A stretch of 64,000 nt of DNA from Burkholderiales bacterium (GTDB lineage Bacteria; Pseudomonadota; Gammaproteobacteria; Burkholderiales; Burkholderiaceae_C): assembly GCA_016219375.1 (NCBI GenBank), contig JACRNC010000011.1:62001-126000 (forward strand). Direction: 5' to 3'. Below, piece by piece: positions 1 to 8,968 of this stretch. The notes below the pieces were generated by a model, which made no database searches, had not been told where the DNA came from, and saw only the letters and a list, made by a program, of their open reading frames with translations. Numbering within the stretch: position 1 is the first letter of the stretch; the number at the start of each line of letters is the position of its first letter. The position numbers and the translations under genes are program-made.

Positions 1-1
1 C

Positions 2-499
2 TCCAGCGGGGGCTACGGCATGTGGGTGGCGACACCGCAAGTGATACGCACCGAGGTGGCGGAGTTCCTGGCGGTGGACCCGACCACCTGGCTGCTTGAG
101 ACGGTGGACGACCCGGAAGGTGACGACGAGACGCTGGTCATGTCCTACCTGGCCAATGTGCTCAAGCCCGGGCAGACGGACGACGGCCTGTCCCTGCCGG
201 GCGGCAGCGAGTTCGGCGGCGTGCTGACGGCGGAGATCCCCTTCGTCTACGGCCAGGCGTTCGCCATTGCCAGCGCGCTGTTCGGCTTTGCCAACGACTT
301 CGGCTCGCTGTCGGCGATGAACTCGGCGCACTTCGGCATCTCGGTGCTGGACAACGAGGCGGCGTCCATCACCACGGCGTCCGGGGCGGCCTACGCGGCG
401 GCGGTGCCCGAGCCGCAGGTGGCGGCCCTGCTGCTGGCGGGCCTGGCGGTGCTGGGCGGCGCGGCAGCGCGCGGCCGTGGGCGGCGCACGGCCGCCTGA
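2..499 (+). CDS. PEP-CTERM sorting domain protein, 5' end cut by window edge
   Basis: The frame is open to the first base of the window, so the N-terminus is missing; an internal ATG lies at 20. About 160 residues are visible. The C-terminus has the PEP-CTERM layout: VPEP, a hydrophobic helix (about residues 133-147 counted from the ATG) and an Arg-rich tail (RGRGRR). Such proteins are exported and processed by an exosortase, usually in EPS-producing bacteria. The stretch PFVYGQAFAIASALFG resembles PFTYGQTFYLASYLGA in the PEP-CTERM protein at 1167, so the two are probably paralogs. No exosortase gene is in this window. Confidence 0.8.
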   Translation, partial: SSGGYGMWVATPQVIRTEVAEFLAVDPTTWLLETVDDPEGDDETLVMSYLANVLKPGQTDDGLSLPGGSEFGGVLTAEIPFVYGQAFAIASALFGFANDFGSLSAMNSAHFGISVLDNEAASITTASGAAYAAAVPEPQVAALLLAGLAVLGGAAARGRGRRTAA

Positions 500-645
500 T
501 GCGCGGTCGACCAGGCGGGCATGGCGGCGCCCGGCTGGCCGCGCGCCCACCTGCGGCCAGCGCCCCGCCGGGTGGCGGGCGTCATCATCCGCGGCCCCGT
601 CGGCAAGGAGAATGGCTTGGTCTCTACACCGCCAGGAGCACACAC

Positions 646-1110
646 ATGGGACTCTTCGATTCGATCGCCGGGCAGGTTCTCAACTCGATGGCCGGGCAGT
701 CCGGGCAACCTGGGCAGAGCGGACAGACGGGCGACGCGCAGCCGGGCCTGATGGAGGCCCTCGGCGGCCTGCTGGGCTCCGGGCAGGGCGGCGGCCTGGC
801 CGCGCTGGTCAGCGCGTTCGAGCAGCAGGGGCTGGGCGGCGTGATCGCCTCCTGGATCGGCACGGGGCAGAACCAGGCCATTTCAGCCGAACAGATCCAG
901 GCCGTGCTGGGCAGCGAGCAGGTGCAGGCCCTCGCGCAAAAGCTGGGCTTTTCCACGCAGGACGTGGCCGCACAGCTCGCCCAGCTGCTGCCGCAGGTGG
1001 TGGACCGCCTGACGCCCGACGGCACGCTGCCCCAAGGCGGCGGGCCAGGCGGCGTAGCGGGCGGCGCCCTGGGCAGCCTGCCGGGCATGCTGGGCGGCGC
1101 GCGCGGCTGA
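646..1110 (+). CDS. YidB-like (DUF937) protein
   Basis: A 154-residue protein starting MGLFDSIAGQVLNSM, with a Gly/Gln-rich low-complexity linker (about residues 18-32) and then a helical core (LMEALGGLLGS, GLAALVSAFEQQGLGGVIASWIGTGQN, ISAEQIQAVLG, VAAQLAQLLPQVVDRLTPDG). This is the pattern of the YidB/DUF937 family, whose function is poorly known. The ATG at 646 is chosen because AGGAG lies at 634-638 and the typical MGLFD N-terminus begins there; the frame is open further upstream. It sits between two PEP-CTERM genes, with no obvious functional link. Confidence 0.8.
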   Translation: MGLFDSIAGQVLNSMAGQSGQPGQSGQTGDAQPGLMEALGGLLGSGQGGGLAALVSAFEQQGLGGVIASWIGTGQNQAISAEQIQAVLGSEQVQALAQKLGFSTQDVAAQLAQLLPQVVDRLTPDGTLPQGGGPGGVAGGALGSLPGMLGGARG

Positions 1111-1166
1111 GTGGCGGCGGCGCACGCACGGCGGCCCTTTCAGCCATCAACCAAGGAGAAGACGCC

Positions 1167-2006
1167 GTGAAGCACCACCCTGCCGCCCCGCCCAACCGGC
1201 TCGGCTCCGTCGCTGCCCTAACGCTGCTTGTCGCCACCGGCCATGCGGCTGCGCAGTCGCACTTCACGGCCGTGCGGGCGCAGATCGACCGCGGCGAGCC
1301 GCCGATCCTTGAGGTGATCGAAAGCCGCATCGACGCCAGCTTCGCCGAGGTGGGCACGATGCCCGAGCTCTACGCCAAGGCCCGCGCCAGCTTCGGCAAC
1401 AACGGCGCGTTGGCCACCGCCACCCACCAGCCGCTGGATCTGGGCGCCTATGCCGAGTCGATCTGGATGGACGGCTTCACCATCGCCGGCGATGGCGGGC
1501 AGGGCGTGCTCGACATCAGCGTGCAGCTCACCGGCACGCTGGACGGTGGCGGGCAGCCGGGCGGGCCCGGGTCCAACTCGTCTTATCGACTCTTCGTCAG
1601 CAGCTCGCCCATGACCTGCGATTTCGACGAGATGAGCTGCACCGGCACGCTGCTGATCGCGCCGATCGAAGACTTCTCCGGCACGCACGTGGCCACGGCC
1701 CGGCTGCCCTTCACCTACGGGCAGACCTTTTACCTGGCCAGCTACCTGGGCGCCGAGGTGCTGGGCCACGGCCAGGCCGACTTCTTCGGCTCCGCACACT
1801 TCGGCGCCACGGCGCCGGGCGGCGGGCCGCTGGTAGGCTCATCGGGCGTCACCTATGCGCTGGCATCGGCCGTGCCGGAGCCCGCGCCGCTGGGCGCGCT
1901 GCTGGCGGGCCTGATGGTGATCGGGCTGGCCGGCCGCAGGATGCATCGCTTCAACAACGCCTCTGGCGCCCCCGCGCCGGAGGGCCAACCCAGGATGGAT
2001 GCATGA
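1167..2006 (+). CDS. PEP-CTERM sorting domain protein with extra C-terminal tail
   Basis: A 279-residue secreted protein. The GTG start at 1167 is preceded by AAGGAG (1153-1158) and gives a good Sec signal peptide (about residues 10-30, ending GHAAAQS). The PEP-CTERM box is VPEPAPLGALLAGLMVIGLAGRR, but unlike most family members about 20 more residues (MHRFNNASGAPAPEGQPR and on) follow the Arg cluster. The body has no recognisable enzymatic domain and shares segments with the truncated protein at the window start. Its stop overlaps the next ATG by four bases. Product type is confident, function unknown. Confidence 0.8.
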   Translation: MKHHPAAPPNRLGSVAALTLLVATGHAAAQSHFTAVRAQIDRGEPPILEVIESRIDASFAEVGTMPELYAKARASFGNNGALATATHQPLDLGAYAESIWMDGFTIAGDGGQGVLDISVQLTGTLDGGGQPGGPGSNSSYRLFVSSSPMTCDFDEMSCTGTLLIAPIEDFSGTHVATARLPFTYGQTFYLASYLGAEVLGHGQADFFGSAHFGATAPGGGPLVGSSGVTYALASAVPEPAPLGALLAGLMVIGLAGRRMHRFNNASGAPAPEGQPRMDA

Positions 2007-2401
2007 AAGGCTCTTGTCTGTGCGGCGCCGTGAGCGTGCACGCCCCGGATACCCACGGCGTGGGCGCCTGCCACTGCGGCATGTGCCGCAAGTGGGGCGG
2101 CGGCCCGCTGCTGGCCGTGCAGGGCGGCAAGGATGTGCGGTTCGATGGCGCCGAGCACATCACCCGTTATGCGTCGTCGGCCTGGGCCGAGCGGGGCTTT
2201 TGCCGCACCTGCGGCACGCACCTGTTCAGCTTCGTCAAGCCCACCGGCGACTACTACCTGCCTGCCGGCCTGTTCGGCGAGCAGGCGGGCTTCAAGCTCG
2301 AAGAGCAGATCTTCATCGACCGCAACCCGGGCTACTACAGCTTCGCGCAGGAGACGAAGAACCTGACGGAGCAAGAGTTCATGGCGCAGTACGGTGGGTG
2401 A
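2003..2401 (+). CDS. GFA family (glutathione-dependent formaldehyde-activating-like) zinc protein
   Basis: A 132-residue single-domain protein with the GFA/CENP-V zinc pattern: CLCG near residues 5-8, CHCGMCRKW near 23-31, and FCRTCGTHLF near 68-77. These cysteines bind structural zinc ions in the Mss4-like fold. The family name comes from formaldehyde-glutathione adduct formation in one founder, but most members have no proven reaction. The ATG overlaps the stop of the PEP-CTERM gene (ATGA), suggesting translational coupling. A second GFA gene lies at 3589. Confidence 0.85.
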   Translation: MKGSCLCGAVSVHAPDTHGVGACHCGMCRKWGGGPLLAVQGGKDVRFDGAEHITRYASSAWAERGFCRTCGTHLFSFVKPTGDYYLPAGLFGEQAGFKLEEQIFIDRNPGYYSFAQETKNLTEQEFMAQYGG

Positions 2402-3020
2402 GGCGCGGAGGACGGCCGAGGAATCGCCCTCCCGCGCAGCGGAGGTGAGCTTGCCCCTGCCGCCTGCCAGTGCTTGCCCGCTGACCTGTGAACAGGCCGA
2501 CGCCCGCGACCGCTGGCGACACGAGGACGAGCTGATCAACCAGCGGCTGACCTGGCTGCTGTCGGCGCATGCGCTGCTGGGCGCGGGCTATGCCTGGCTG
2601 CGCTATCGCGTGGCCGAGGTGCGGCTGGACCTGGCGGCGCAGGACAAGCCGCCGCAGTCGCTGCGCGACGAGGTGCCGCGCTACCTGGCGCAGCTCGACG
2701 AGCTGATGGGCTTCCTGGCGCTGGTGGGGCTGGGGGTGACGCTGCTGGTGGGGCTGGGCATCGTGGCCGCCTGCATGGCGCAGAACCGGCTCAAGCTGGA
2801 TCACCCCGGGCTGGTGCTGGGCGTGTCGCGCACGACGACCAACCTGGGCCGCTGCACCGCGCTGGCCGTGCCCGCGGCCTGCCTGCTGGGCTGGGTGCAT
2901 GTGCGCGGCTTCGGCCTGCCGGGCGGGGCGGGGCTGGCCCTGGTGGGGCTGGTCGTCTTGCTGGCGCTGATGCTGTCGCTGGAGCGGCAGGCGGCTGCGG
3001 CCACGGGCCGGGCGGGTTGA
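2394..3020 (+). CDS. Putative four-helix integral membrane protein
   Basis: Unrecognised protein of up to 208 residues with about four membrane segments (around residues 50-66, 103-124, 150-168 and 176-194) and a conserved-looking cytosolic entry RWRHEDELINQRLTWLL. The GTG at 2394 overlaps the end of the GFA gene; a GTG at 2445 or TTG at 2451 (just behind GGAGG at 2441-2445) would remove a proline-rich N-terminus and may be the real start. No catalytic motif is visible. Confidence 0.6.
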   Translation: MGEARRTAEESPSRAAEVSLPLPPASACPLTCEQADARDRWRHEDELINQRLTWLLSAHALLGAGYAWLRYRVAEVRLDLAAQDKPPQSLRDEVPRYLAQLDELMGFLALVGLGVTLLVGLGIVAACMAQNRLKLDHPGLVLGVSRTTTNLGRCTALAVPAACLLGWVHVRGFGLPGGAGLALVGLVVLLALMLSLERQAAAATGRAG

Positions 3021-3107
3021 CCGGAGCGCGTCAGCGAAGCGCGCCCCGCCTCGCCTCGCCCGACGCCGTCCACCGTCCTTGTTTCCGCTTCCTTGCCGGG
3101 GGCCACG

Positions 3108-3476
3108 ATGAAGAACAGCTTGTTCCGCCCGCTGGTCGTCGCCCTGGGCCTGGGCTTTGCCGCGGCCTTCTGCGCCGTCGTCGTGCCCGCACTCATCGCC
3201 CAGCCGGACGTGGTGGCCGCCGCCCTGGCCGGCTTCGTCAACCCGTTCGCGGCCGGCTATGCGCTGGACACGATCTTCTGCTGGGCGGTGCTGGCCGTGT
3301 GGGTGTGGCACGAGGCCCGCACCCGGCGCATGCGCCACGGCTGGATCGCGCTGGTGCTGGGCGTGGTGCCCGGCGTGGCCACGGGGCTGGCGGTGCACCT
3401 GCTGCTGCGCAGCCGCCGGGCAGATGCGGTGCATGAGGCGGTGCATGAGGCGGATGACGCGCCCCAGCCCCGGTGA
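3108..3476 (+). CDS. DUF2834-like small membrane protein
   Basis: A 122-residue protein with three or four hydrophobic segments (about 10-30, 45-70, 82-102). The core NPFAAGYALDTIFCWAVLAVWVW followed by EARTRRMRHGW and LGVVPGVATGLAVHLLLR matches what is known of DUF2834 membrane proteins. The ATG at 3108 is preferred over the in-frame TTG at 3093, which would only add four residues. The C-terminal tail contains the repeat AVHEAVHEA. Function unknown. Confidence 0.7.
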   Translation: MKNSLFRPLVVALGLGFAAAFCAVVVPALIAQPDVVAAALAGFVNPFAAGYALDTIFCWAVLAVWVWHEARTRRMRHGWIALVLGVVPGVATGLAVHLLLRSRRADAVHEAVHEADDAPQPR

Positions 3477-3588
3477 TCCGGCGCCGCTGGGCGTGCGGGT
3501 GTACTCCGCCTGGGCTCAAGGCGGGCGGCTTGCAAGGCGGGCCCGGCCATGCCCCAATGCCCGCTCCACCCCCTCACCGGAGCGCCCC

Positions 3589-3936
3589 ATGCCCTACCGT
3601 GCCAGCTGCCACTGCGGCCAGGTCGCCCTGCAGGCCGACGGCCAGATCACCGGCGTGATGTCGTGCAACTGCTCCATGTGCCGGCGCAAGGGCTCGCTGC
3701 TGTGGTTCGTGCCGCGCGAGCAGGTGCAGCTGCTCACGCCGGAGGGCGCCGCCGCGACCTACACCTTCAACCAGCACGTCATCCGCCACCGCTTCTGCCC
3801 GCGCTGCGGCATCCACCCGTATGGCGAGGGCACGGACCCGCAGGGCCGGGCGATGGTGGCGGTCAACGTGCGCTGCATCGACGAGCTGGACCTGGACGCG
3901 ATCCCGGTGCAGCACTTCGACGGGCGGTCGCTGTAG
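3589..3936 (+). CDS. GFA family zinc protein (second copy)
   Basis: A 115-residue GFA/CENP-V-like protein: SCHCGQV near residues 6-12, CNCSMCRRKG near 26-35 and FCPRCGIHPY near 69-78 supply the zinc ligands. The ATG at 3589 is chosen because it places the first CxCG motif at the usual distance from the N-terminus; the frame stays open upstream only because of high GC. It is a divergent relative of the protein at 2003, not a recent tandem copy. Substrate unknown. Confidence 0.85.
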   Translation: MPYRASCHCGQVALQADGQITGVMSCNCSMCRRKGSLLWFVPREQVQLLTPEGAAATYTFNQHVIRHRFCPRCGIHPYGEGTDPQGRAMVAVNVRCIDELDLDAIPVQHFDGRSL

Positions 3937-3958
3937 CGGCGGAGCAGGAGCCGGCGCC

Positions 3959-4351
3959 GTGTTCTCGCACGTCTTCATCGGCATCAGCGACTTCGACCGC
4001 GCCCTGGCCTTCTACCGGCCGCTGATGGCCGCGCTGGGCCTGGCCGAGCGCTTCTGCGACCCGGACCGGCCGTGGGCGGGCTGGCAGTCGTCGCCCGGGC
4101 CGCGGCCGCTGCTGCTGATCGGCCGCCCGTTCAACGGCCAGCCCCACGCCCCGGGCAACGGCCAGATGGTGGCCCTGCTGGCCGCCAGCCGGCAGCAGGT
4201 GGATGAGGCCCACGCCGTCGCCCTGGCCCACGGCGGCCGCTGCGAGGGCCCGCCCGGCCTGCGGCCGCACTATCACCCGCACTACTACGGCGCCTACTTC
4301 CGCGACCCGGACGGCAACAAGCTGGCGCTGGCCTGCCACTCGCCGCCTTGA
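3959..4351 (+). CDS. VOC family (glyoxalase/bleomycin-resistance-like) protein
   Basis: A 130-residue single VOC domain: the start HVFIGISDFDRALAFYRPLMAALGL and the end GAYFRDPDGNKLALACH form the two babbab halves typical of the fold. Metal-ligand positions are suggested by the first His and the Glu/Lys region near the end, but no specific enzyme can be assigned. GTG at 3959 is chosen because GGAGCAGGAG (3941-3950) precedes it. The stretch HYHPHYYG near the end is typical of the small VOC subgroup found in proteobacteria. Confidence 0.8.
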   Translation: MFSHVFIGISDFDRALAFYRPLMAALGLAERFCDPDRPWAGWQSSPGPRPLLLIGRPFNGQPHAPGNGQMVALLAASRQQVDEAHAVALAHGGRCEGPPGLRPHYHPHYYGAYFRDPDGNKLALACHSPP

Positions 4352-4514
4352 GGCGGGATGGATGCCGGGCCACCGGCGCATGCCGGGTCGGGGCGGGCAG
4401 CCGCTTGCCGCCTGCGTAGGATGGCCGCCGGGGTGGCGGCTGCCCGATGTGCGGCGCCGCCTCCCGGCCCTTGCTCCTTCTTCAGCCCATCCACCTTTGA
4501 CTCAGCGAACCGGC

Positions 4515-5030
4515 ATGTCTGCCCTGTTGCGCCCCGCCAAGCCGGCTGACGTGCAGGCCGTGATGGCCCTGCAGGCGCTGGCCTATGGCCCGGCCCTGCT
4601 GGAGCCGGCCACGGTGATGGTCCGCCGGCTGGCGTCCGCGGCCGGCCGCTGCTGGCTGGCCGAGGACGCCGACGGCCCCTGCGCCTACCTGCTCACGCAC
4701 CGCACGCGGCTGGGCCATGTGACGCCGCTGGGCGGGGATTTCGACAGCGTCGCGGACGCCGACAGCCTGCACCTGCACGACCTGGCCGTGGCCCCGCGCG
4801 CCGCCGGGCGCGGCCTGGGCGGCCGGCTGGTGACGCAGGCGCTGCAGTGCGCGGCGCGTGAGGGCCTGGCCTGGTCGTCGCTGGTGGCGGTGCAGGGCTC
4901 GCAGGCCTTCTGGCAGGCGCGCGGCTATGCGGCCGGCCTGACTGTGTTGACAGCACATGAGGCCGCGCACCTGGCCGGCTATGGCGCGGCGGTGTACATG
5001 ACACGCGCGGTTGCCGCGGCCGCGCGCTGA
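4515..5030 (+). CDS. GNAT family N-acetyltransferase
   Basis: A 171-residue GNAT-fold protein. LHLHDLAVAPRAAGRGLGGRLV (about residues 92-113) contains beta4 and the acetyl-CoA pyrophosphate loop (RxxGxG/A type), and FWQARGYA near 136-143 is the usual beta5-alpha4 element. Substrate cannot be predicted. ATG at 4515 gives a standard GNAT N-terminus (LLRPAKPADVQAVMAL). Confidence 0.85.
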   Translation: MSALLRPAKPADVQAVMALQALAYGPALLEPATVMVRRLASAAGRCWLAEDADGPCAYLLTHRTRLGHVTPLGGDFDSVADADSLHLHDLAVAPRAAGRGLGGRLVTQALQCAAREGLAWSSLVAVQGSQAFWQARGYAAGLTVLTAHEAAHLAGYGAAVYMTRAVAAAAR

Positions 5031-5065
5031 TCGGGGGGTGGAACGCCGGCTGCCGCAATGCCGGC

Positions 5066-5305
5066 ATGGCGCCCACCTTGCAGCCCTATCGAGACCTCAG
5101 CGGCCACTCCGGCGTGGTGGCCTTTCGGCTGGGGCGTGACTGGATCGAGGTGCAGTTCGAGGACGGCGACCTCTACCGCTACACCGCGGCCAGCGCGGGC
5201 GCCGATGCGGTGGAGCAGATGAAGCAGCTGGCGCGGGACGGCCGCGGCCTGGCGACCTTCATCGTGCGCCATGTGCGGCAGGCCTATGCCGCCAAGCTGC
5301 GCTGA
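5066..5305 (+). CDS. Small KTSC-domain-like protein
   Basis: A 79-residue protein with VVAFRLGRDWIEVQFEDGDLYRYT followed by a helix and LARDGRGLATFI, a layout close to KTSC domains, which are small and functionally uncharacterised. It is convergent with the adenosyltransferase gene, only four bases from its stop. Confidence 0.65.
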   Translation: MAPTLQPYRDLSGHSGVVAFRLGRDWIEVQFEDGDLYRYTAASAGADAVEQMKQLARDGRGLATFIVRHVRQAYAAKLR

Positions 5306-5309
5306 AGGC

Positions 5310-5864
5310 TCAGCCGCGCCGCCAGTACACGTCGTCGCCGGCCAGGCCGTCCAGGTTGGCGCGGTTGAGCACGCGGGCCAGCACGAACAGCAGGTCGCTC
5401 AGGCGGTTCAGGTACAGGCGCGGCGCATCGCGCAGCGGCTCGGCTTCGTGCAGCGCCACCACGGTGCGCTCGGCGCGGCGGGCCACGGTGCGGGCCACGT
5501 GAGCCAGCGCGGCCGACCGGCTGCCCCCGGGCAGGATGAACTCGCGCAGCGGCGGCAGTGCCGCGTTGTGGTGCTCCAGCGCGGCGTCGAGCGCGGCCAC
5601 GGCCGCCTCGTCCAGCACCGGCTGCCCCGGCAGGGCCAGCTCGCCGCCCAGGTCGAAGAGCCGGTGCTGCACCTGCAGCAGCAGCGCGCGCACGTCGTCC
5701 GGCAGCGGCTCGCACAGGATCAGGCCGATCTGCGCGTTGAGCTCGTCCACGTCGCCCAGGGCCTGCACGCGCGGCGCGCTCTTGGACAGACGCTGGCCGT
5801 CGGCCAGGCCGGTCTGGCCGGCATCGCCGCTGCGGGTGACGATGCGGCTCAGGCGGTGTTGCAT
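5310..5864 (-). CDS. Cob(I)yrinic acid a,c-diamide adenosyltransferase, PduO type
   Basis: A 184-residue ATP:cob(I)alamin adenosyltransferase of the PduO/MMAB family, which moves the adenosyl group of ATP to cobalt to make adenosylcobalamin. The N-terminal ATP-binding signature TRSGDAGQTGLADG (residues 10-23), the GDVDELNAQIG segment (about 37-47) and the helix with RTVARRAERTVVAL (about 124-137), followed by LNRLSDLLFVLAR, match the trimeric family. Length is normal. It is a lone gene here, with no cobalamin pathway neighbour. Confidence 0.92.
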   Translation of the reverse strand: MQHRLSRIVTRSGDAGQTGLADGQRLSKSAPRVQALGDVDELNAQIGLILCEPLPDDVRALLLQVQHRLFDLGGELALPGQPVLDEAAVAALDAALEHHNAALPPLREFILPGGSRSAALAHVARTVARRAERTVVALHEAEPLRDAPRLYLNRLSDLLFVLARVLNRANLDGLAGDDVYWRRG

Positions 5865-6142
5865 GGCGGGACTCGTGGGGGCGATGGGGTGATGAAGGGC
5901 CGGTGCGCGGCCTGACCGGCATGTAACGAGCAGGCAGCAACGCCAGCAGAGCCGACAGCCGGTGCAAAGCGACGCGGCACGCGGCGGGGCGGGGACGGAA
6001 GGGCGGGCCCTGCGATCAGCGGTGATGCCGGCGCGTCGCTCCTGCCAGCGGGGTGCGCAAGGCGGCGGCCATTATCCAGAGCCGCCGCCGTGCGGTGCAC
6101 GGCAAAGGACAATCCGCCGCCCTCGCCCGCCTCTGCTTTTTG

Positions 6143-7057
6143 ATGACCCCGACTGCTCCCGCTGCCGCTGCCCGCCCCTCGCTGCGGCCCATCCTTGCCC
6201 TGCTCAGCAATGCCTTCGTCTGGGGCCTGTCATGGTGGCCGCTGCGCGAGCTGCAGTCCCGCGGCTTGCACCCGCTGTGGGCCACGGCACTGTTCTTCAT
6301 GCTGGGCTGCGTGCTGGTGCTGCTGTGGCGGCGCGGCGCCTGGGCCAGCCTGTGCGCGGCCCCGTCGCTGCTGGTGCTGGCGCTGGCCACCGGGGCGACC
6401 AACGCGGCCTTCAACTGGGGCGTGGCCACCGGCGAGGTGGTGCGCGTGGTGCTGCTCTTCTACCTGATGCCGCTGTGGGCGGTGTTCCTGGCGCGCTGGC
6501 TGCTCGGCGAGCCGCTGACGCGTGCCGGCCTGACCCGCGTGGCCCTCGGCCTTGCCGGGGCGGTGCTGGTGCTCAGCCCGCCGGGCAGCGGCATCAGCTT
6601 GCACGGGCTGCGGCTGCATGGCCTGGCCGATGCGCTGGGCCTGATCGGCGGCTTGTGCTTTGCGCTGACCAACGTCTGGCTGCGCCGCGAGGCCGCGCGC
6701 CCGGCCGCGGCCCGGGCGCTGGCCATGTTCATCGGTGGCGCGCTGCTGCCCGCCGCGCTGGGCGCGCTGCTGGCCGCGCGCGGCATCCTGCCCTGGCCGC
6801 CCGCGCCGGCGGCGGGCTGGGTGGCGCTGGCCCTGGCCCAGGGCGTGGTCTTCGTCGCGGCCAACGTGGCGCTGCAGTACGGCGCCGCGCGGGTCAGCGT
6901 GGCCGTGGCCTCGGTGGTGATGCTGACCGAGGTGGTCTTCGCCTCCGCCTCGGCCGTGTGGATCGGCGGCGAGACGCTGCATCCCTCGCTGGGCCTGGGC
7001 GGTGCGCTGATCATGGGCTCGGCCCTGCTGGCCGCGCTGGAGCGGCCCAAGGGCTGA
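6143..7057 (+). CDS. EamA/DMT family transporter
   Basis: A 304-residue inner-membrane protein with ten hydrophobic helices in two five-helix EamA repeats, typical of drug/metabolite transporters. Motifs include WGLSWWPLRELQ in helix 1 and TNAAFNWGVATGEVVRVVLLFYLMPLWAV in the first repeat. Substrate unknown. The ATG at 6143 follows TGCTTTTTG without a visible Shine-Dalgarno; an upstream in-frame start at 6053 would add a basic, non-homologous N-terminus and is less likely. Confidence 0.85.
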   Translation: MTPTAPAAAARPSLRPILALLSNAFVWGLSWWPLRELQSRGLHPLWATALFFMLGCVLVLLWRRGAWASLCAAPSLLVLALATGATNAAFNWGVATGEVVRVVLLFYLMPLWAVFLARWLLGEPLTRAGLTRVALGLAGAVLVLSPPGSGISLHGLRLHGLADALGLIGGLCFALTNVWLRREAARPAAARALAMFIGGALLPAALGALLAARGILPWPPAPAAGWVALALAQGVVFVAANVALQYGAARVSVAVASVVMLTEVVFASASAVWIGGETLHPSLGLGGALIMGSALLAALERPKG

Positions 7058-7173
7058 TCAGCCTGCAGCGCAGTGCGCGGCCCGGCCCCGGCCGCCAGGG
7101 CGCCCAGCCTGGGTCACGCCTGCAGGCGCTGAAGCTCCGCTGAAGCAGCCCCGCAGAACGCCCGCAGGCCGGA

Positions 7174-8691
7174 TCAGGCCGCCCGCCGGGCCAGCCGATC
7201 GTCCAGCGCAGCCACCGCGGCCGGCTGCGCCTTGCCGAACACCAGCGTGCCGTCGTCGATGTCGCCGCGGCGCAGCACCTGGATGTCGCGGAAGTAGTTC
7301 TGGTGCAGCTTCCACGGCGCGCGGTCGCCCTGCTGCGGGAAGCGGCCGATGCCGCGCTGCACATAGCCCGAGGTGAAGTCCAGCAGCGGCTCGGGCTGCA
7401 CGGCGGGGTCGCGGCGCGCCACGGCGATCTGGTTGCCGCTGGCGCGCAGGTGCTTGAGCAGCCGGCAGACGTACTCGCAGGTCAGGTCGGCCTTGAGCGT
7501 CCACGACGCATTGGTGTAGCCGAAGGCATAGGCCAGGTTGGGCACGTCCGACAGCATCATCCCCTTGTAGCTCAGCGTGTCGTGCGGCTCGATGCGCCGG
7601 CCGTCCACCACGATCTCCATGCCGCCGAAGGCCAGCAGGTCCAGCCCGGTGGCCGTCACCACCAGGTCGGCCGGCAGCTCCTGGCCGGAGCGCAGGCGGA
7701 TGCCGCGCTCGGTGAAGGTCTCGATGTGGTCGGTCACCACCGACGCCTTGCCCTGGCGGATCACCTTGAAGAGATCCGCATCCGGCACCAGGCACACGCG
7801 CTGGTCCCAGGGGTTGTAGCTGGGGCTGAAGTGTTTGGACACGTCGCACGAGGGCCCAAGCGCGCGCTGCGCTTCCTTCAGGATCAGCTTGCGGATGAGC
7901 TGCGGCCGGCGCTTGGACAGGCGGTAGAACAGCGCGCTCTTGAGCACGTTCTTCCAGCGCGTGATGCCATAGGCCAGGCGCAGCGGCAGTCGCCGGTTCA
8001 TCCAGTTGGCCAGCTTGTCCTGCCCGGGCAGCGCCAGGATGTAGGTGGGCGAGCGCTGCAGCATGGTCACGTGCTGCGCGCGGTCGGTCATCGACGGCAC
8101 CAGCGTCACCGCAGTGGCGCCACTGCCGATCACCACGACCCGCTGGCCGCTGTAGTCGATGTCGGGCGTCCACTTCTGCGGATGCACCACGCGGCCCTGG
8201 AAGCGCTCGATGCCGGCGAAGTCGGGCGTGTAGCCGTGCTCGTAGTTGTAGTAGCCGGTGCACAGGAACAGGAAGCTGCAAGTCAGCACCGTGCGCTCAC
8301 CCGCCACGCCCTGCTGCGCGCCGCGCTCCACCTCCACCGTCCAGCGCGCATCGCTGCCGGACCAGCTCGCCCGCACCACGCGGTGCGACACGCGGATGTG
8401 CCGGTCCACGTCGTACTCGCGCGCCGTCTCGTGGATATAGGACAGGATGGACGGCCCGTCGGCGATCGCCTTGGCATTGGTCCAGGGCTTGAAGCGGTAG
8501 CCCAGCGTGTACATGTCCGAGTCCGAGCGGATGCCCGGGTAGCGGAACAGGTCCCAGGTGCCGCCGATGGCGTCGCGCGCCTCCAGCACGGCAAAGCTGC
8601 GGTCCGGGCAGAGCTGCTTCAGGTGCACCGCCGCGCCGACACCGGACAGGCCGGCGCCGACGATCAGCACGTCGAGATGTTCGGGGGTCAT
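7174..8691 (-). CDS. Flavin-containing Baeyer-Villiger-type monooxygenase
   Basis: A 505-residue NAD(P)H/FAD-dependent monooxygenase. The N-terminal FAD Rossmann motif is GAGLSGVGAAVH (residues 12-23), a second dinucleotide site is VIGSGATAVTLVP, and FQGRVVHPQKW is the FxGxxxHxxxW fingerprint of class B/Baeyer-Villiger monooxygenases. These convert ketones to esters or oxygenate heteroatoms. ATG at 8691 has GAGGAG upstream (8697-8702 on the complement); the frame is open further upstream but not gene-like. It is divergent from an SRPBCC gene. Confidence 0.9.
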   Translation of the reverse strand: MTPEHLDVLIVGAGLSGVGAAVHLKQLCPDRSFAVLEARDAIGGTWDLFRYPGIRSDSDMYTLGYRFKPWTNAKAIADGPSILSYIHETAREYDVDRHIRVSHRVVRASWSGSDARWTVEVERGAQQGVAGERTVLTCSFLFLCTGYYNYEHGYTPDFAGIERFQGRVVHPQKWTPDIDYSGQRVVVIGSGATAVTLVPSMTDRAQHVTMLQRSPTYILALPGQDKLANWMNRRLPLRLAYGITRWKNVLKSALFYRLSKRRPQLIRKLILKEAQRALGPSCDVSKHFSPSYNPWDQRVCLVPDADLFKVIRQGKASVVTDHIETFTERGIRLRSGQELPADLVVTATGLDLLAFGGMEIVVDGRRIEPHDTLSYKGMMLSDVPNLAYAFGYTNASWTLKADLTCEYVCRLLKHLRASGNQIAVARRDPAVQPEPLLDFTSGYVQRGIGRFPQQGDRAPWKLHQNYFRDIQVLRRGDIDDGTLVFGKAQPAAVAALDDRLARRAA

Positions 8692-8968
8692 GGGGTCTCC
8701 TCGTGTCGTGGCCGCTGCCGGCCGTGCGAGCCGCCAGCAGGTGAAGCGCACGATTCTGAAGCGGCCGCGATGCCGCAGCCGGCATGCAGGCGACAGGCCT
8801 TGTCGCAATGCGTGCCGTGCAGTGCGGTGCACCGCACGAAAGCGATATCGGCCCCGGCAATGCGCGCCATCGCGCATCAGCATTGGATCGGCGCGGCGCA
8901 TCTGCCGATCATCGGCAGGGTCATCAACCCTGTTGCCGCACCCGTCGGCCAACGCCTCGCAACCGCAC

